Source of the DNA: Verrucomicrobiales bacterium
Lineage (GTDB): Bacteria; Verrucomicrobiota; Verrucomicrobiae; Limisphaerales; UBA1100
Reading direction: 5' to 3'
NCBI GenBank assembly: GCA_002721895.1
Contig: PBLV01000015.1
Span: 143,344-207,343, forward strand
Length of the DNA stretch: 64,000 nt
How positions within the stretch are numbered: position 1 is the first letter of the stretch; each line of letters starts with the position of its first letter. Positions 9,222-18,505 of this stretch are shown one piece after another. The notes under the pieces were generated by a model. That model ran no database searches, was not told the origin of the DNA, and was given only the letters and a program-made list of their open reading frames with translations. A program made the position numbers and the translations under genes.

Positions 9222-10193
9222 TCAGCTTAATGCAAACCCATCCGCCGGAAATTTTCCCATTCGCATCTCGTGTGCTCCATTGGCGCGGGTGAGTTCGTGG
9301 ATGAAGATGAATTGATCGCCCACGTGTTGGGCGTCGATGTAGCGAAGGGAGCCGGATGCATGTGGGCTCAGGACGACGGGGCCTTCCGGAGAAAGCACCT
9401 CCCAGTGCCGGAGGTCATCCGAAACGGTCAGGCCGGTCTTCTCCTCGTAATTTTCGTGGTGACCCGCACTGCCGTCATAGAATCCGTAATAGCGGCCATT
9501 TAACGGCAGGACGCTGTTGATGCGTCGGCAATAACAATCCCAGCCATTGCCTTCGGGCTGAAGGACCGCGCCTTGCCATTCCCAGTCGTCGAGATTGCCT
9601 GAGGTTGCCAATGCCGTGGCGCTTACGCATTCGCCGGTGTTGAAGATGTCCAGCGTGTCATGTGAGCTGTCAGTGGTGCTGGCCGTGCTTTTGGCCACAC
9701 TGAGGAAAAGGTGATATGTACCCTCCACTTCAATCAGCCATGGATCCTTGATGCCTTCCAGTCCCAGTTCAGCGGTGTCGAACAAGAGTTTTCTATTGGC
9801 GGGGTCCAGAGCCTCGACGCTGTCGGCCTTGTTGATGGTGGTGCACCAGCGGCCATCCTTGGGGTTCACATAGCTTGTGAAGTAGCGCCATTGGCCGTCC
9901 GTGCCGCGCTTGAGACAGCTTTTCTCAATGGAGGCTGAATTGTATTGATCCTTGTGCACGGACCAGACGTCTTTGAAGGTCTCAAAGTCTGTTGTCTTGG
10001 CAATGCGGGATTCACCGCCGCGGTCCGGTTCCACGCCACGCGGCCGACGGATGCGGTAAGTGAGGTAAGCAGCTTTTTCCGATTCGTCCCAGCACCAACC
10101 GGGCGCGCCAACCCAGTAGCCTCTCTCGTCCCCCACAGGCTCACGGATGAGGGTGCCGTTCAGTAAATCCTGCTCAATTTTCAGTTTATTCAT
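9222..10193 (-). CDS. Five-bladed beta-propeller glycosidase-like protein
   Basis: A 323-residue cytoplasmic protein without a signal peptide. Repeated blocks such as GYWVGAPGWCWDESEKAAYLTYR, DPWLIEVEGTYHLFLS, LPLNGRYYGFYDGSA and SGSLRYIDAQHVGDQFIFIHE resemble the blades of GH43-, GH32- or GH130-type propellers. Acidic residues near the start of blades (EKAAYLTYR, KDPW, YDGSA) could be catalytic, but I cannot assign a family with confidence. It overlaps the upstream Gfo/Idh/MocA gene by 4 bases (ATGA), so the pair is translationally coupled. This suggests that oligosaccharide or glycoside processing is followed by sugar oxidation. An authentic GH function is not proven. Confidence 0.6.
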   Translation of the reverse strand: MNKLKIEQDLLNGTLIREPVGDERGYWVGAPGWCWDESEKAAYLTYRIRRPRGVEPDRGGESRIAKTTDFETFKDVWSVHKDQYNSASIEKSCLKRGTDGQWRYFTSYVNPKDGRWCTTINKADSVEALDPANRKLLFDTAELGLEGIKDPWLIEVEGTYHLFLSVAKSTASTTDSSHDTLDIFNTGECVSATALATSGNLDDWEWQGAVLQPEGNGWDCYCRRINSVLPLNGRYYGFYDGSAGHHENYEEKTGLTVSDDLRHWEVLSPEGPVVLSPHASGSLRYIDAQHVGDQFIFIHELTRANGAHEMRMGKFPADGFALS

Positions 10194-11236
10194 TTGATGG
10201 TGGTTATCTGTTTTTTGCGGATGGATTCCTCGGCGGCAATGGCCAGCAACGTGCCGTCAATGCAATTGGCCACTGTGGTCAACGGCTGTTTTCGGGTGCG
10301 GATAGCCCTGATGAATGCGGGATGCATCTCGGCAAATCCCAAGTGTCCGCCCCAGCCGATTCCGCGCTTTGCCTTAATCTTGTGGATTCGCGGTTCTCCG
10401 TTGCGTTTGCCGCGCTGCCAATGGAGAATCTCCAGCCGGTCGAGATCAGTCTGCAGAACACCTTCCTCGCCCACCATGCCCATCTCCAAGTCTTCCTTGG
10501 GGGGTTGGTGGGCAAAGAGGCTGAGGTGCAATGTGCCGCGAGCTCCGTTGTCGTATTCCCAACTGACTGTGGCATGGTCATGCACTTGATTGGGGCCGGC
10601 AATGACGCGGTTGACCGCATTGCCGCCGAAGGCGGCGACGCGCTTGGGACGGGCGTTCATCCACCAGTTCATCAGGTCAAAGTGATGGCAGTTCTTGTCC
10701 ACCAGACAGCCGCCGCTACGCCGGCGGTCCTGAATCCAGTTGCGGCTCTTGGGCTGGAATGGCCCACGGAGTTCCTTGCACCAAGTCATTTGCGGTCGGC
10801 CAATTGCTCCGGAATCGGCGAGTTTTTTTAGTTTTGCGAAGTATGGTGAGTACCTCAACTCGTGGCCTATCATCAGGACGCGATCAGACTTTTGTGAAGC
10901 TTTAAGTAGTTTGCGACATTCCGCTGGCGTGATGCCCACGGGTTTTTCGAGGAAGAGATGCTTCCCTGCCTTCAACGTCTCCAAGGCAAGCGGAACGTGT
11001 GTGAAATTGGGGGATGATATCACCACCGCGTCCAGATCGGATGCAATCAGTTCGTATTCGTCTCGGATCAATTGCGCGTTCGGGGCGATCTCTTTTGCGC
11101 GGGCGATATTGTCCGGATTGTTTGCGCAAATGGCTGTCGCTACGGCGTCGCGGCCGCAGTCTTCATGAAATAATCGCAAGTGGCTCGCTCCCATTGCCCC
11201 GAGGCCGATAAATCCCATTTGCAACTTGTGCGCCAT
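10190..11236 (-). CDS. Gfo/Idh/MocA-family NAD(P)-dependent oxidoreductase
   Basis: About 348 residues from ATG 11236 (MAHKLQMGFIGLGAMGASHL). The N-terminal Rossmann fold has GFIGLGAMG, and EKPVGIT carries the EKP motif with the conserved lysine typical of the family. The C-terminal alpha/beta domain includes WNWIQDRRRSGGCLVDKNCHHFD, containing the family's G-G-x3-D/N-x2-H-like block. Such enzymes oxidise or reduce sugars, inositols or sugar derivatives with NAD(P). The frame extends to TTG 11272, but the ATG fits both the fold and a promoter 7 bases upstream. It is read divergently from threonine synthase and coupled to the glycosidase-like gene. Confidence 0.85.
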   Translation of the reverse strand: MAHKLQMGFIGLGAMGASHLRLFHEDCGRDAVATAICANNPDNIARAKEIAPNAQLIRDEYELIASDLDAVVISSPNFTHVPLALETLKAGKHLFLEKPVGITPAECRKLLKASQKSDRVLMIGHELRYSPYFAKLKKLADSGAIGRPQMTWCKELRGPFQPKSRNWIQDRRRSGGCLVDKNCHHFDLMNWWMNARPKRVAAFGGNAVNRVIAGPNQVHDHATVSWEYDNGARGTLHLSLFAHQPPKEDLEMGMVGEEGVLQTDLDRLEILHWQRGKRNGEPRIHKIKAKRGIGWGGHLGFAEMHPAFIRAIRTRKQPLTTVANCIDGTLLAIAAEESIRKKQITTIK

Positions 11237-11243
11237 GCGCGGG

Positions 11244-11272
11244 AGTGTGCGGTTAGTGCAGGGTGGGTTCAA
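11244..11272 (-). promoter_or_regulatory. Candidate leaderless promoter of the Gfo/Idh/MocA gene
   Basis: On the minus strand TTGAAC (11272-11267), 17 bases, CACACT (11249-11244), then 7 bases to ATG 11236. The -10 box is weak (three of six consensus positions). The spacing is what makes it noteworthy. Confidence 0.3.
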
Positions 11273-11325
11273 GCATTGGGAGCGGCATCACCCAACATCC
11301 AGCTGGCAAGAGCGACACTAATCAT

Positions 11326-11354
11326 TTGACGCCGCCTCATCTTGGCCGTCAACT
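11326..11354 (+). promoter_or_regulatory. Candidate leaderless promoter of threonine synthase
   Basis: TTGACG (11326-11331), 17 bases, TCAACT (11349-11354), then 7 bases to GTG 11362. The -10 box is degenerate. It supports a start at 11362, where the recognisable protein begins. Confidence 0.35.
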
Positions 11355-11361
11355 CCTCCCC

Positions 11362-12585
11362 GTGCCATTCGTCACGCATCTTGAGTGCGCCAACTGCGGC
11401 GCGGAATATCCGGCAGGTGAACCCCATGGCCTCTGCACAAGTTGCCAGCGTCCGCTTTGGGTGCTCTATGACTTGGAGGCCATCCGGGCGGAATTTTCAA
11501 AGAAGGCCTTGTTTGGGCGACCACCAACATTATGGCGTTATCTGGAGTTGTTGCCGCTTGAAGATCCAGCGAACATTGTTTCGCTCACGGAAACCATCAC
11601 GCCCATTCTGCCCGTGCCGCGGCTGGGGGCGGCGTTTGGCTTGGAGAATCTGCTGGTTAAGGATGAGAGCCGCTTGCCAACGGGGAGTTTCAAGGCGCGT
11701 GGAATGGCAATGGCGGTGACAATGGCCAAGGAGCTTGGCCTGGAACGGTTGGCGGCACCGACGGCGGGCAACGCGGGCGGTGCTTTGGCGGCCTACGCGG
11801 CACGGGCGGGGATGGAGTCGTGGGTTTTCATGCCGGAAGACACCCCAGCCATCAATCAGAAAGAATGTGTGTTAGCGGGCGCGCGGACGTTTGCGGTGAA
11901 CGGGCTCATTGATGACTGTGGGAAAATCGTCCGCGAGGGCAGGGAGGCAATGGGGTGGTTTGATGTGTCGACGCTCAAGGAGCCGTATCGCATTGAGGGT
12001 AAGAAGACGATGGGGTTGGAGTTGGCGGAACAGTTCGAGTGGGAATTACCCGACTGGATTTTCTATCCCACGGGCGGCGGCACAGGGTTGATCGGCATGT
12101 GGAAGGCATTTTCGGAATTGGAGGCGTTGGGATGGCTGAAAAGTGGCAAACGGCCAAAGATGGTGGCCTGTCAGAGCGACGGATGTTCTCCCATCGTGAA
12201 CGCCTTCAATGTAGGCAATCGTCACGCGAAGCGGGTGGATAACGCCAAGACGGTTGCCAGCGGTCTGCGTGTGCCACAAGCGGTGGGAGATTTCATGATT
12301 CTCGACGCGGTAAAGGAAAGCGGAGGCATGGCAATGTCTGCCCCGGAAACGGATATTGCCAAATGGATGCAACTGGCCAATGCGAAGGAGGGTATTGCGT
12401 TGTGCCCAGAGACGGCGGTGTGTTTGGGTGTGTTGAATCAGTTGGCAGAGCAGGGGAAGATTGGGGCGAAAGATAGGGTGCTTGTTTTTAACACAGGTGC
12501 GGCGCAGAAATATCCGGAAGCTATGGAGGTGGATTTGCCGCGGGTTGACTTGGGTCAGTCAATCGATTGGGGGCGCTTTCGGTAA
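11362..12585 (+). CDS. thrC: Threonine synthase with N-terminal zinc ribbon
   Basis: About 407 residues from GTG 11362 (MPFVTHLECANCGAEY). It converts O-phospho-L-homoserine to threonine with pyridoxal phosphate. The two Cys pairs near the N-terminus (CANC, about 9-12, and CTSC) form a rubredoxin-like zinc ribbon seen in one threonine synthase class. SFKARGM holds the PLP lysine, APTAGNAGGALAAYA binds the substrate, and PTGGGTGLIGMW binds the PLP phosphate. The open frame extends to GTG 11263, but that addition is not threonine-synthase-like. The gene is monocistronic and converges on lysS. No homoserine genes are nearby. Confidence 0.88.
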   Translation: MPFVTHLECANCGAEYPAGEPHGLCTSCQRPLWVLYDLEAIRAEFSKKALFGRPPTLWRYLELLPLEDPANIVSLTETITPILPVPRLGAAFGLENLLVKDESRLPTGSFKARGMAMAVTMAKELGLERLAAPTAGNAGGALAAYAARAGMESWVFMPEDTPAINQKECVLAGARTFAVNGLIDDCGKIVREGREAMGWFDVSTLKEPYRIEGKKTMGLELAEQFEWELPDWIFYPTGGGTGLIGMWKAFSELEALGWLKSGKRPKMVACQSDGCSPIVNAFNVGNRHAKRVDNAKTVASGLRVPQAVGDFMILDAVKESGGMAMSAPETDIAKWMQLANAKEGIALCPETAVCLGVLNQLAEQGKIGAKDRVLVFNTGAAQKYPEAMEVDLPRVDLGQSIDWGRFR

Positions 12586-12602
12586 GTGGCGGGTTCCTCG
12601 GT

Positions 12603-14066
12603 CTAATTGTCACGGGGTTTTAGCTGCGGGAACAGGATCACGTCCCGGATGCTTTCCTGACCAAGCAGCATAATGCAGAGGCGGTCGATGCCGATGCCAA
12701 TGCCGCCGGCGGGAGGCATGCCATGTTCCAGTGCCACCAGAAAGTCCTCATCGAGCTTTTGCTTTTCGCCGCCGGCCTGTTGTTCCAAGCGCTCCCGCTG
12801 CTCGATGGGATCATTTTGCTCTGTGTAGGCGGGGGCAATTTCCTGGCCGTTAATGCAGCATTCGAAGACCTCAACACAGTCTGGATCCTCGGGTGAAATT
12901 TTGGCAAGTGGGACCAGCTCCTTTGGCAAATGGGTGACAAAAGTCGGCTGAATGAGCGTGTGTTCCACCAACTTTTCAAACACCGCATTTGTGACCTCGA
13001 AGTCCTCACAGTCCCCCTCAATGTCGCCCTCGAGGTTCAAATTGTTCAGGGCCCGTTGGCGGCGTTCCTCGGGGCTAATATCAAACCAATCTTCGCCCGC
13101 AACCTCGCGTACAAGATCCTTATATTTTGCGCGTTTCCAGTTGGGTGTTAGGTCAATGGTTTGCGTGATGTTGCCGTCGGCGTCCTTTTGTTCAACGATC
13201 AGCGTGCCGAGGACGGATTGGGCAACATGGCAAATGAGGGATTGGCACAGATCCATCATTGTCTCATAGTCACCATAGGCCTGATAGGCCTCAAGCATGG
13301 TAAACTCAGGGTTGTGACGGCGCGAGATGCCTTCGTTTCGAAAAATACGCCCCATTTCATAGACCCGATCCATGCCGCCAACGAGGAGGCGCTTAAGGGG
13401 GAGTTCCAGTGCAATCCGCAGAAAAAAATCCCGGCCAAAGGCGTTGTGGTGAGTGACAAAGGGGCGCGCGGCCGCTCCTCCGGGAATGGCCTGCATCATC
13501 GGTGTCTCCACCTCGGCAAAGCCGCGACCATGCATGAAATTTCGGATCTCATGGAGTATGGCGCTGCGCTTGAACATCACACCGCGGACCTCGTCACTGG
13601 AAATCAAATCCAAATAGCGTTGGCGGTAGCGCGTCTCGGTGTCGGAGAGTCCATGCCATTTCTCTGGTGGTGGCCGCAGCGATTTTGCGAGCACGGTGAA
13701 GTCGCTCGTCTTGATGCTGATTTCCCCTGTCTTGGTAGTGAATAATATACCACGTGCCCCCACAAAATCGGCGATGTCCAGACTCTTAAAAATTTTGAAT
13801 GCCTCTTCACCTAGGTCGTTCTTGCGGACAAAGAGTTGGATGCTTCCGCTGGCGTCTTTGATATGGGCAAAGATGGTTTTGCCCATGACTCGCTGGGAAA
13901 CGAGACGCCCGGCTATGGCCACTTCGCGATCTTCCTTGTAATTCGCTTTGGCCTCGGCACAATTTTCGCTGGGGGCAAACTTGTTGCGGAAAGGGTCAAT
14001 GCCTGCCTCGCGCAGTTCAGCTAACTTGGCGCGGCGCTGGGCGATCAATTGATTGGTATCATCCAT
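12603..14066 (-). CDS. lysS: Lysyl-tRNA synthetase, class II
   Basis: A 487-residue protein of normal length for bacterial class II LysRS. The N-terminal OB-fold anticodon-binding domain (about 50-150) contains VAIAGRLVSQRVMGKTIFAHI. Class II motif 2 is visible as RNEGISRRHNPEFT, followed by MLEAYQAYGDY. Motif 3 is GIGIDRLCIML near the C-terminus. It charges tRNA-Lys in the cytoplasm. It is read divergently from the Dabb gene and converges on thrC. The ATG at 14066 has no clear Shine-Dalgarno sequence but a promoter candidate close by. Confidence 0.97.
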   Translation of the reverse strand: MDDTNQLIAQRRAKLAELREAGIDPFRNKFAPSENCAEAKANYKEDREVAIAGRLVSQRVMGKTIFAHIKDASGSIQLFVRKNDLGEEAFKIFKSLDIADFVGARGILFTTKTGEISIKTSDFTVLAKSLRPPPEKWHGLSDTETRYRQRYLDLISSDEVRGVMFKRSAILHEIRNFMHGRGFAEVETPMMQAIPGGAAARPFVTHHNAFGRDFFLRIALELPLKRLLVGGMDRVYEMGRIFRNEGISRRHNPEFTMLEAYQAYGDYETMMDLCQSLICHVAQSVLGTLIVEQKDADGNITQTIDLTPNWKRAKYKDLVREVAGEDWFDISPEERRQRALNNLNLEGDIEGDCEDFEVTNAVFEKLVEHTLIQPTFVTHLPKELVPLAKISPEDPDCVEVFECCINGQEIAPAYTEQNDPIEQRERLEQQAGGEKQKLDEDFLVALEHGMPPAGGIGIGIDRLCIMLLGQESIRDVILFPQLKPRDN

Positions 14067-14075
14067 GGACGCGCC

Positions 14076-14104
14076 AATGAAACGGATTGAGCGGCGAAGT
14101 GCAA
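14076..14104 (-). promoter_or_regulatory. Candidate leaderless promoter of lysS
   Basis: On the minus strand TTGCAC (14104-14099), 17 bases, TTCATT (14081-14076), then 9 bases to the lysS ATG at 14066. The -10 box is weak. Confidence 0.35.
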
Positions 14105-14113
14105 CCCTTGGGT

Positions 14114-14142
14114 TTGCCAGGTCGCGCCGCGCGGGTTACATT
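14114..14142 (+). promoter_or_regulatory. Candidate leaderless promoter of the Dabb gene
   Basis: TTGCCA (14114-14119, five of six consensus), 17 bases, TACATT (14137-14142), then 8 bases to ATG 14151. It lies back to back with the lysS promoter. Confidence 0.45.
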
Positions 14143-14150
14143 CCGCGGCG

Positions 14151-14561
14151 ATGAATTTTCCGCTGAAATCCATTGTGTATGCCCTGCTGGGCATGATTGG
14201 CTTGGGGCTGATGACCGAAGCTGCCAAAGCCAGGGACCAGAAGAAATCCGGACGTGTGCTGCGGCACGTCGTTTGTTTTAAATTTAAGGAAAACGCCAAA
14301 CCTGCCCAGATTCAGCGCGTGGAGCGGGAATTTGCCGCATTAAAAAAGAAGATTCCGCAAATTCGAGCTTTTGAGATGGGGACGAACAACAGCCCGGAGG
14401 GGCTGGATAAGGGTTTCACTCATTGTTTCGTGGTGACTTTTGGCAGTGAGAAGGACCGGGAGATCTATTTGCCGCACCCGGCCCACAAGAAATTTGTTAG
14501 CATCCTGAAGCCGATTTTGGAGGATGTCTTTGTGATCGATTTTTGGGCCGGTGGGGATTAG
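14151..14561 (+). CDS. Exported Dabb (stress-responsive A/B barrel) protein
   Basis: A 136-residue protein with an N-terminal hydrophobic signal (about residues 6-25). A Dabb-type ferredoxin-like fold follows: LRHVVCFKFKENAKPAQIQ is the typical first strand with its H-x3-F-K signature, then GTNNSPEGLDKGFTHCFVVTF, then a PHPAHKKFV segment near residue 107. Dabb proteins are small dimeric barrels, some of them enzymes of polyketide or stress metabolism; secreted copies are common in Planctomycetes and Verrucomicrobia, with unknown roles. It overlaps the FHA gene tail to tail by 4 bases. Confidence 0.8.
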   Translation: MNFPLKSIVYALLGMIGLGLMTEAAKARDQKKSGRVLRHVVCFKFKENAKPAQIQRVEREFAALKKKIPQIRAFEMGTNNSPEGLDKGFTHCFVVTFGSEKDREIYLPHPAHKKFVSILKPILEDVFVIDFWAGGD

Positions 14562-15070
14562 CCGGACCCGGAGGCTTTCCAGAGCGTGTAGCCCAGAACG
14601 CCAATTGCGGCGACGAACATCAGAATAATGATGATGTTCATGATTTTGCCGCCGAAACCCTTCTTGGCCTTGAACGGCGACTCTATTTCTTCAGGTTTGG
14701 ACTCCAGCTCGTCGGGCTTGATTCCGGCGGGCGCGACTTGGATGAGTGCCGTTGTCCGCTTGGTTTTGTCCGGCTGAATGTGGCCGTTGCCAATTTGCAT
14801 GTAAACCGAGGCAAGCCTAAATACGGTGCCTTCTGGAATGACTATTTCCCCCTGAATTTGCTGTTCATCGACGAAGGATCCATTTGTGGACTCGAGATCC
14901 TGAAAGACGACATTCCCACCACTGACTACAAATTGGCCGTGGTTTCCAGAAAGGGAAGCATCAGGAATATGTATGGCGTTATCATCATCGCGACCAATGG
15001 TCGTAACGCCTTCCTGCAGAGGAAAGGATTTCTGCGGAAACCCTTCCGTTAGTATGTGGAGAGTTGGCAT
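14558..15070 (-). CDS. FHA-domain protein with C-terminal membrane anchor
   Basis: About 170 residues from ATG 15070 (MPTLHILTEGFPQ); a TTG at 15085 would add five. The FHA domain (about 1-95) shows TIGRDDDNAIHIPDASLSGNHG, with the conserved G-R and S-x2-H motifs, and LESTNGSFVD with the T-N-G motif. FHA domains bind phosphothreonine. A linker rich in Pro, Glu and Lys leads to one transmembrane helix near the C-terminus (IMNIIIILMFVAAIGVLG), so the FHA domain probably faces the cytoplasm. The kinase-fold protein at the left end could be a related signalling partner, but the two genes are 13 kb apart. Confidence 0.85.
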   Translation of the reverse strand: MPTLHILTEGFPQKSFPLQEGVTTIGRDDDNAIHIPDASLSGNHGQFVVSGGNVVFQDLESTNGSFVDEQQIQGEIVIPEGTVFRLASVYMQIGNGHIQPDKTKRTTALIQVAPAGIKPDELESKPEEIESPFKAKKGFGGKIMNIIIILMFVAAIGVLGYTLWKASGSG

Positions 15071-15107
15071 GCCTCGAATTGCCAAGCCTTCCTAGTTGGG
15101 CTTTCCC

Positions 15108-15136
15108 CTTATGACTCATATTTTTAGTGATGTCAA
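15108..15136 (-). promoter_or_regulatory. Candidate promoter of the FHA gene
   Basis: On the minus strand a perfect TTGACA (15136-15131), 17 bases, CATAAG (15113-15108). Transcription would start near 15101, leaving a leader of about 30 bases to ATG 15070. Confidence 0.45.
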
Positions 15137-15140
15137 CAGT

Positions 15141-16286
15141 TCATCCTTGACGGATGTAATCTCGAAATTGCCCGAAAAGTGACGAAGAATCGTGAGGTCC
15201 GGGGGAAGCTTCCGGGTGGTATTGAACACTAAATACGGGTTTATCGCGCAGCCGGAGTCCCTCGATTGTCTGGTCATTCAGGTTGATCCGGTCGACTTGG
15301 ACACTGTCGGGCAGCGAATCAGGATCGACGGCAAAGCCGTGATTTTGTGAGGTGATCTCAATGGCGCCGGTGTCCAGATCCTTGACGGGATGATTTGCGC
15401 CTCGATGGCCGAACTTGAGTTTGAATGTGTTTCCACCCAGCGCTTGGGCGAGGATTTGGTGACCCAAGCAAATTCCAAAAATCGGCAGCCCCTTCCGGAG
15501 GAGTTCCCCGACTGCTTTAACTGCATACCCCAGCGCGGCTGGATCTCCCGGGCCGTTGGACAGAAAAACGCCCGCGGGGTTATGGGTCAAAGCCTGCTCT
15601 GCCGTCGTGGAGGCGGGAAGCACGGTTACATCAAAGCCATGGCGGCGCAGGCAGCGCAGGATGTTGTACTTGATCCCAAAATCATAGGCCACAATCGGGA
15701 TATCCGCCGCCGGAAGAGAAGCCGGAGCCTGCTCTTTGCTGCCGTGGGGGAGGATGAATTCGCTGCTGCTAATTTCCTTGCTGTCCCAGTTAAACGCATC
15801 GGCGTGGGTGACTTCCGTTGCATAATCGACACCAACAAGTCCTGGCCACTGTGCCGCTTGTTCCAAGGCATTCTCCCTTGCCGTTCCGTCGGTGCTGATG
15901 AAGCCATTAAGCGCGCCGCGGACACGGAGCTTTTTAGTCAGCGCCCGGGTGTCAATGCCTTCAATGCCGGGGATGCCATTCTCCTCAAGGTAGCTGGTCA
16001 AGGATTGCCGGCAGCGCCAATTGCTGGTGAGCGGCGAGTGTTCACGCATGACAAAGCCAGCTACATGCGGCTGATAAGATTCAATGTCTTCGGGATTCAC
16101 CCCGTAATTGCCGATTTCCGGATAAGTCATGGTGACGATTTGCCCCTTGTAGGATGGATCCGTGAGAATCTCCTGATAACCGGTCATGGAAGTGTTAAAA
16201 CAAACCTCCCCGCAGGCCGAGGCGCGTGCGCCAACAGCCTGTCCTTGGAAAACCGTCCCGTCCTCTAGCGCCAAAATTGCCGTCAT
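15141..16286 (-). CDS. carA: Carbamoyl-phosphate synthase small (glutaminase) subunit
   Basis: About 381 residues from ATG 16286 ([10 protein letters not shown]), which has AAGG about 7 bases upstream; the frame also extends to TTG 16337. The subunit hydrolyses glutamine and passes ammonia to CarB for carbamoyl phosphate. The N-terminal CarA domain has [19 protein letters not shown]. The C-terminal class I amidotransferase domain has GICLGHQ, with the nucleophilic Cys, and VQYHPEA with the catalytic His/Glu. It follows pyrC on the same strand, forming a pyrimidine operon. carB is not in this window. Confidence 0.95.
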   Translation of the reverse strand: MTAILALEDGTVFQGQAVGARASACGEVCFNTSMTGYQEILTDPSYKGQIVTMTYPEIGNYGVNPEDIESYQPHVAGFVMREHSPLTSNWRCRQSLTSYLEENGIPGIEGIDTRALTKKLRVRGALNGFISTDGTARENALEQAAQWPGLVGVDYATEVTHADAFNWDSKEISSSEFILPHGSKEQAPASLPAADIPIVAYDFGIKYNILRCLRRHGFDVTVLPASTTAEQALTHNPAGVFLSNGPGDPAALGYAVKAVGELLRKGLPIFGICLGHQILAQALGGNTFKLKFGHRGANHPVKDLDTGAIEITSQNHGFAVDPDSLPDSVQVDRINLNDQTIEGLRLRDKPVFSVQYHPEASPGPHDSSSLFGQFRDYIRQG

Positions 16287-16333
16287 GAATGGCCTTACGG
16301 CCGGGGGATACTGGGGGCGCGGCGTGAAACGGG

Positions 16334-17692
16334 TCAAGCGGGAACCGCATCAGGGCGGGCTACAACTTGTCCACCAACCACCGTATAAGTTGCCCGGCCA
16401 CGCAGGCGCCAGTCGTCGAACGGGGAATTGGAGGATTTGCTAGCATCAGTGTCGGCGTCATAGCCCCACTCGACGTCGAGGTCGATCACGGTTACATCGG
16501 CATCGGCGCCGGGGGTGAGTGTTCCCTTGTTGAGCTTCAGCAGTCGGGCGGGGTTGATGGTGTACTTGGCGATAAGCTCGGGCAGGGGCAGCTTGCCGGT
16601 GTGGTGCAACTGCATCAGCGCCAAGGGCAGCTCGGTCTCAAGGCCAGTGATGCCGAAGGGGGCGTAGTCGAACTCCATGTCCTTCTCGTGGCGCGCGTGG
16701 GGAGCGTGGTCACTGGCAAGGATTTCAAGCGTGCCATCGCAGACACCTTCGATCACAGCTTGCCTGTTTTCCGCCGAACGCAGGGGTGGGTTCATCTTGA
16801 AATTTGTATCGTAAACAGGCCACTCAGGCCGGTGATCTTCCGGCTGAAGCTCACGGCCGTCTTCCGCCCAGAAATGTTCACTGCCGCCAATGGCCGTATC
16901 CGTTAGCACGATGTGATGAATGCACGCCTCGCCGGAAATGGGCACGCCGCGTTTCTTGGCTTGCCGGATCAACTCCACGGATTTCCCACTGCTGATGTGT
17001 TGGCAGTGGATGTGCGTGCCGGTTAGCTCAGCCAACTCTATGTTGCGCGCCACAATCAAGTCCTCGCCGCTGGCCGGCCAACCCTTCAGGCCCAACAACG
17101 TGCTCCAGTAGCCTTCGTGTATCACGCCATCGGTGACGATAGAATAGTCCTGGCAATGGTCCATCGCCGGGAGGTCGAACATCTTCGCGTATTCCAGCGC
17201 GCGCCGCATCAGTTCGTTGTTCTGTACGCAATGGCCGTCGTCGGTAATCGCCACCACGCCCGCCTGCTTGAGGCTGCCGATGGGTGCCAGCTCCTCACCC
17301 GCGATGCCAATTGTGATGGCACCGGTGATATAGACGTTCACTACCGCCTCGCGCTCGATCTTGTCTTGTATGAGCGCGACGGTGGAGGGGCTGTCGATGG
17401 CCGGCGAGGTGTTGGGCATACAAACGACGGTGGTGAAGCCGCCCGCTGCCGCTGCTGCCGTGCCCGTGGCGATAGTCTCCTTGGCCGATTGCCCCGGCTC
17501 GCGCAGATGCACATGCAGGTCGATCAATCCCGGGCAAACTACCTGGCCGGCACAGTCGATCACCTCCGTGTCGGCCGGTGCTTCAGCATTGAGTCCGGCG
17601 ATCTTGCCGTCGGTGATCAAAAGTTCGGCGACCTCATCGAGGCCGTTGGCGGGGTCAATCACACGCCCACCTTGGAGCAACAGCGAACTCAT
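16334..17692 (-). CDS. pyrC: Dihydroorotase
   Basis: About 452 residues from ATG 17692 ([17 protein letters not shown]). It interconverts carbamoyl-aspartate and dihydroorotate in pyrimidine synthesis. It is an amidohydrolase of the longer class I type, with metal ligands in [11 protein letters not shown], a conserved [13 protein letters not shown] block, HCQHISS and ASDHAPH. The frame extends 39 bases further upstream, but the ATG fits the family start. It precedes carA. Base composition is noticeably higher in GC than the flanking tRNA and DUF2064 3' region. Confidence 0.93.
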   Translation of the reverse strand: MSSLLLQGGRVIDPANGLDEVAELLITDGKIAGLNAEAPADTEVIDCAGQVVCPGLIDLHVHLREPGQSAKETIATGTAAAAAGGFTTVVCMPNTSPAIDSPSTVALIQDKIEREAVVNVYITGAITIGIAGEELAPIGSLKQAGVVAITDDGHCVQNNELMRRALEYAKMFDLPAMDHCQDYSIVTDGVIHEGYWSTLLGLKGWPASGEDLIVARNIELAELTGTHIHCQHISSGKSVELIRQAKKRGVPISGEACIHHIVLTDTAIGGSEHFWAEDGRELQPEDHRPEWPVYDTNFKMNPPLRSAENRQAVIEGVCDGTLEILASDHAPHARHEKDMEFDYAPFGITGLETELPLALMQLHHTGKLPLPELIAKYTINPARLLKLNKGTLTPGADADVTVIDLDVEWGYDADTDASKSSNSPFDDWRLRGRATYTVVGGQVVARPDAVPA

Positions 17693-17757
17693 CGAGCGCC
17701 GACCATACCCATTGCCCAATTGACAACGCAAGCGCGCAGGCTAAACTGCCGCCGTTC

Positions 17758-17831
17758 GCGGGTGTTGTGTAATGGTAAGACCCTAGCCTTCCAAGCTAGA
17801 GATACGGGTTCGATTCCCGTCACCCGCTCCA
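17758..17831 (+). tRNA. tRNA-Gly (anticodon TCC)
   Basis: GCGGGTG (17758-17764) pairs with CACCCGC (17821-17827). The anticodon stem CTAGC/GCTAG closes the loop CTTCCAA with TCC at 17790-17792. The T arm is ACGGG-TTCGATT-CCCGT. A discriminator T and an encoded CCA (17829-17831) end it. It reads GGA and GGG codons. Confidence 0.95.
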
Positions 17832-17876
17832 GATTTCAAGTTTCTAAGAGTCAATGCCAATCACCTAAAGGAAAAT

Positions 17877-18479
17877 CTATTTTGGGTATTTGGACCTTGA
17901 GTTTTTCCAATTCTTCCAGTCGTTAGATTCGTCCACATCTTTCAATTTTCGAAGATGGTGGAGAGAAAGGTTCGCTTTGTTTGCTCTTGCCAATGATTGT
18001 TTTAAGACATCTCCGGTACTCCAGCACATGTCGTTAAAAAGAGCCGGGCAGGGGAGTTGGAGGCCGATGAGCCAATAACCGCCATCCTCTGCAGGGCCGA
18101 TGGCTCCGTTATGTGTCTTAAGAGCTGTGGCTGCTTCATTAATGTCGAGAGCCGTAATCTCAGGGCAATCGGATCCAATCAGAATGGCTGGACCTCCGGC
18201 TTCGGTGAAAGCGCGGTGCATGCGTTCGCCGAGGTCACCGAGTCCCTGGGGGGCGGTGGACCATTGGTTGCGAAGCCAGGGGCGGATTTCATTGAAGGCG
18301 TTGTCAGGGGTGTAGCGCAGCTCGAGGTGGGGCAGGGGAGTGAGGTTGTCGAGGAGGGTGTCGACCATCTCGCGGTAGGCGGCGCAGGCAGCCTCGGGGC
18401 CGATGGTAGCGGCTAGGCGGGTTTTCACTCGGCCGGGGCGAGGAGCCTTGACGAAGACAATGACGCGAGGTGGAGACAT
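17877..18479 (-). CDS. DUF2064 / TIGR04282-type glycosyltransferase
   Basis: About 200 residues from ATG 18479 (MSPPRVIVFVKAPRPGRVKTRL). The opening VKAPRPGRVKTRL is the nucleotide-binding signature of the DUF2064 group, glycosyltransferase-A-like proteins related to those of arsenosugar biosynthesis. GSDCPEI (about 107-113) holds the DxD-like metal site, and GPAEDGGYWLIGL is the conserved second block. The acceptor is unknown, and no arsenic or sugar-nucleotide genes are adjacent. The open frame extends 42 bases further upstream. The 3' half is AT-rich while the 5' half merges into the GC-rich block. Confidence 0.8.
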   Translation of the reverse strand: MSPPRVIVFVKAPRPGRVKTRLAATIGPEAACAAYREMVDTLLDNLTPLPHLELRYTPDNAFNEIRPWLRNQWSTAPQGLGDLGERMHRAFTEAGGPAILIGSDCPEITALDINEAATALKTHNGAIGPAEDGGYWLIGLQLPCPALFNDMCWSTGDVLKQSLARANKANLSLHHLRKLKDVDESNDWKNWKNSRSKYPK

Positions 18480-18505
18480 GCCTTGTTGACTTTCGGGGGC
18501 AATCA

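Noticed and set aside
15390..16268. 292-residue plus-strand frame inside carA
   Set aside because: Antisense to a complete CarA with its active-site motifs; no independent support.
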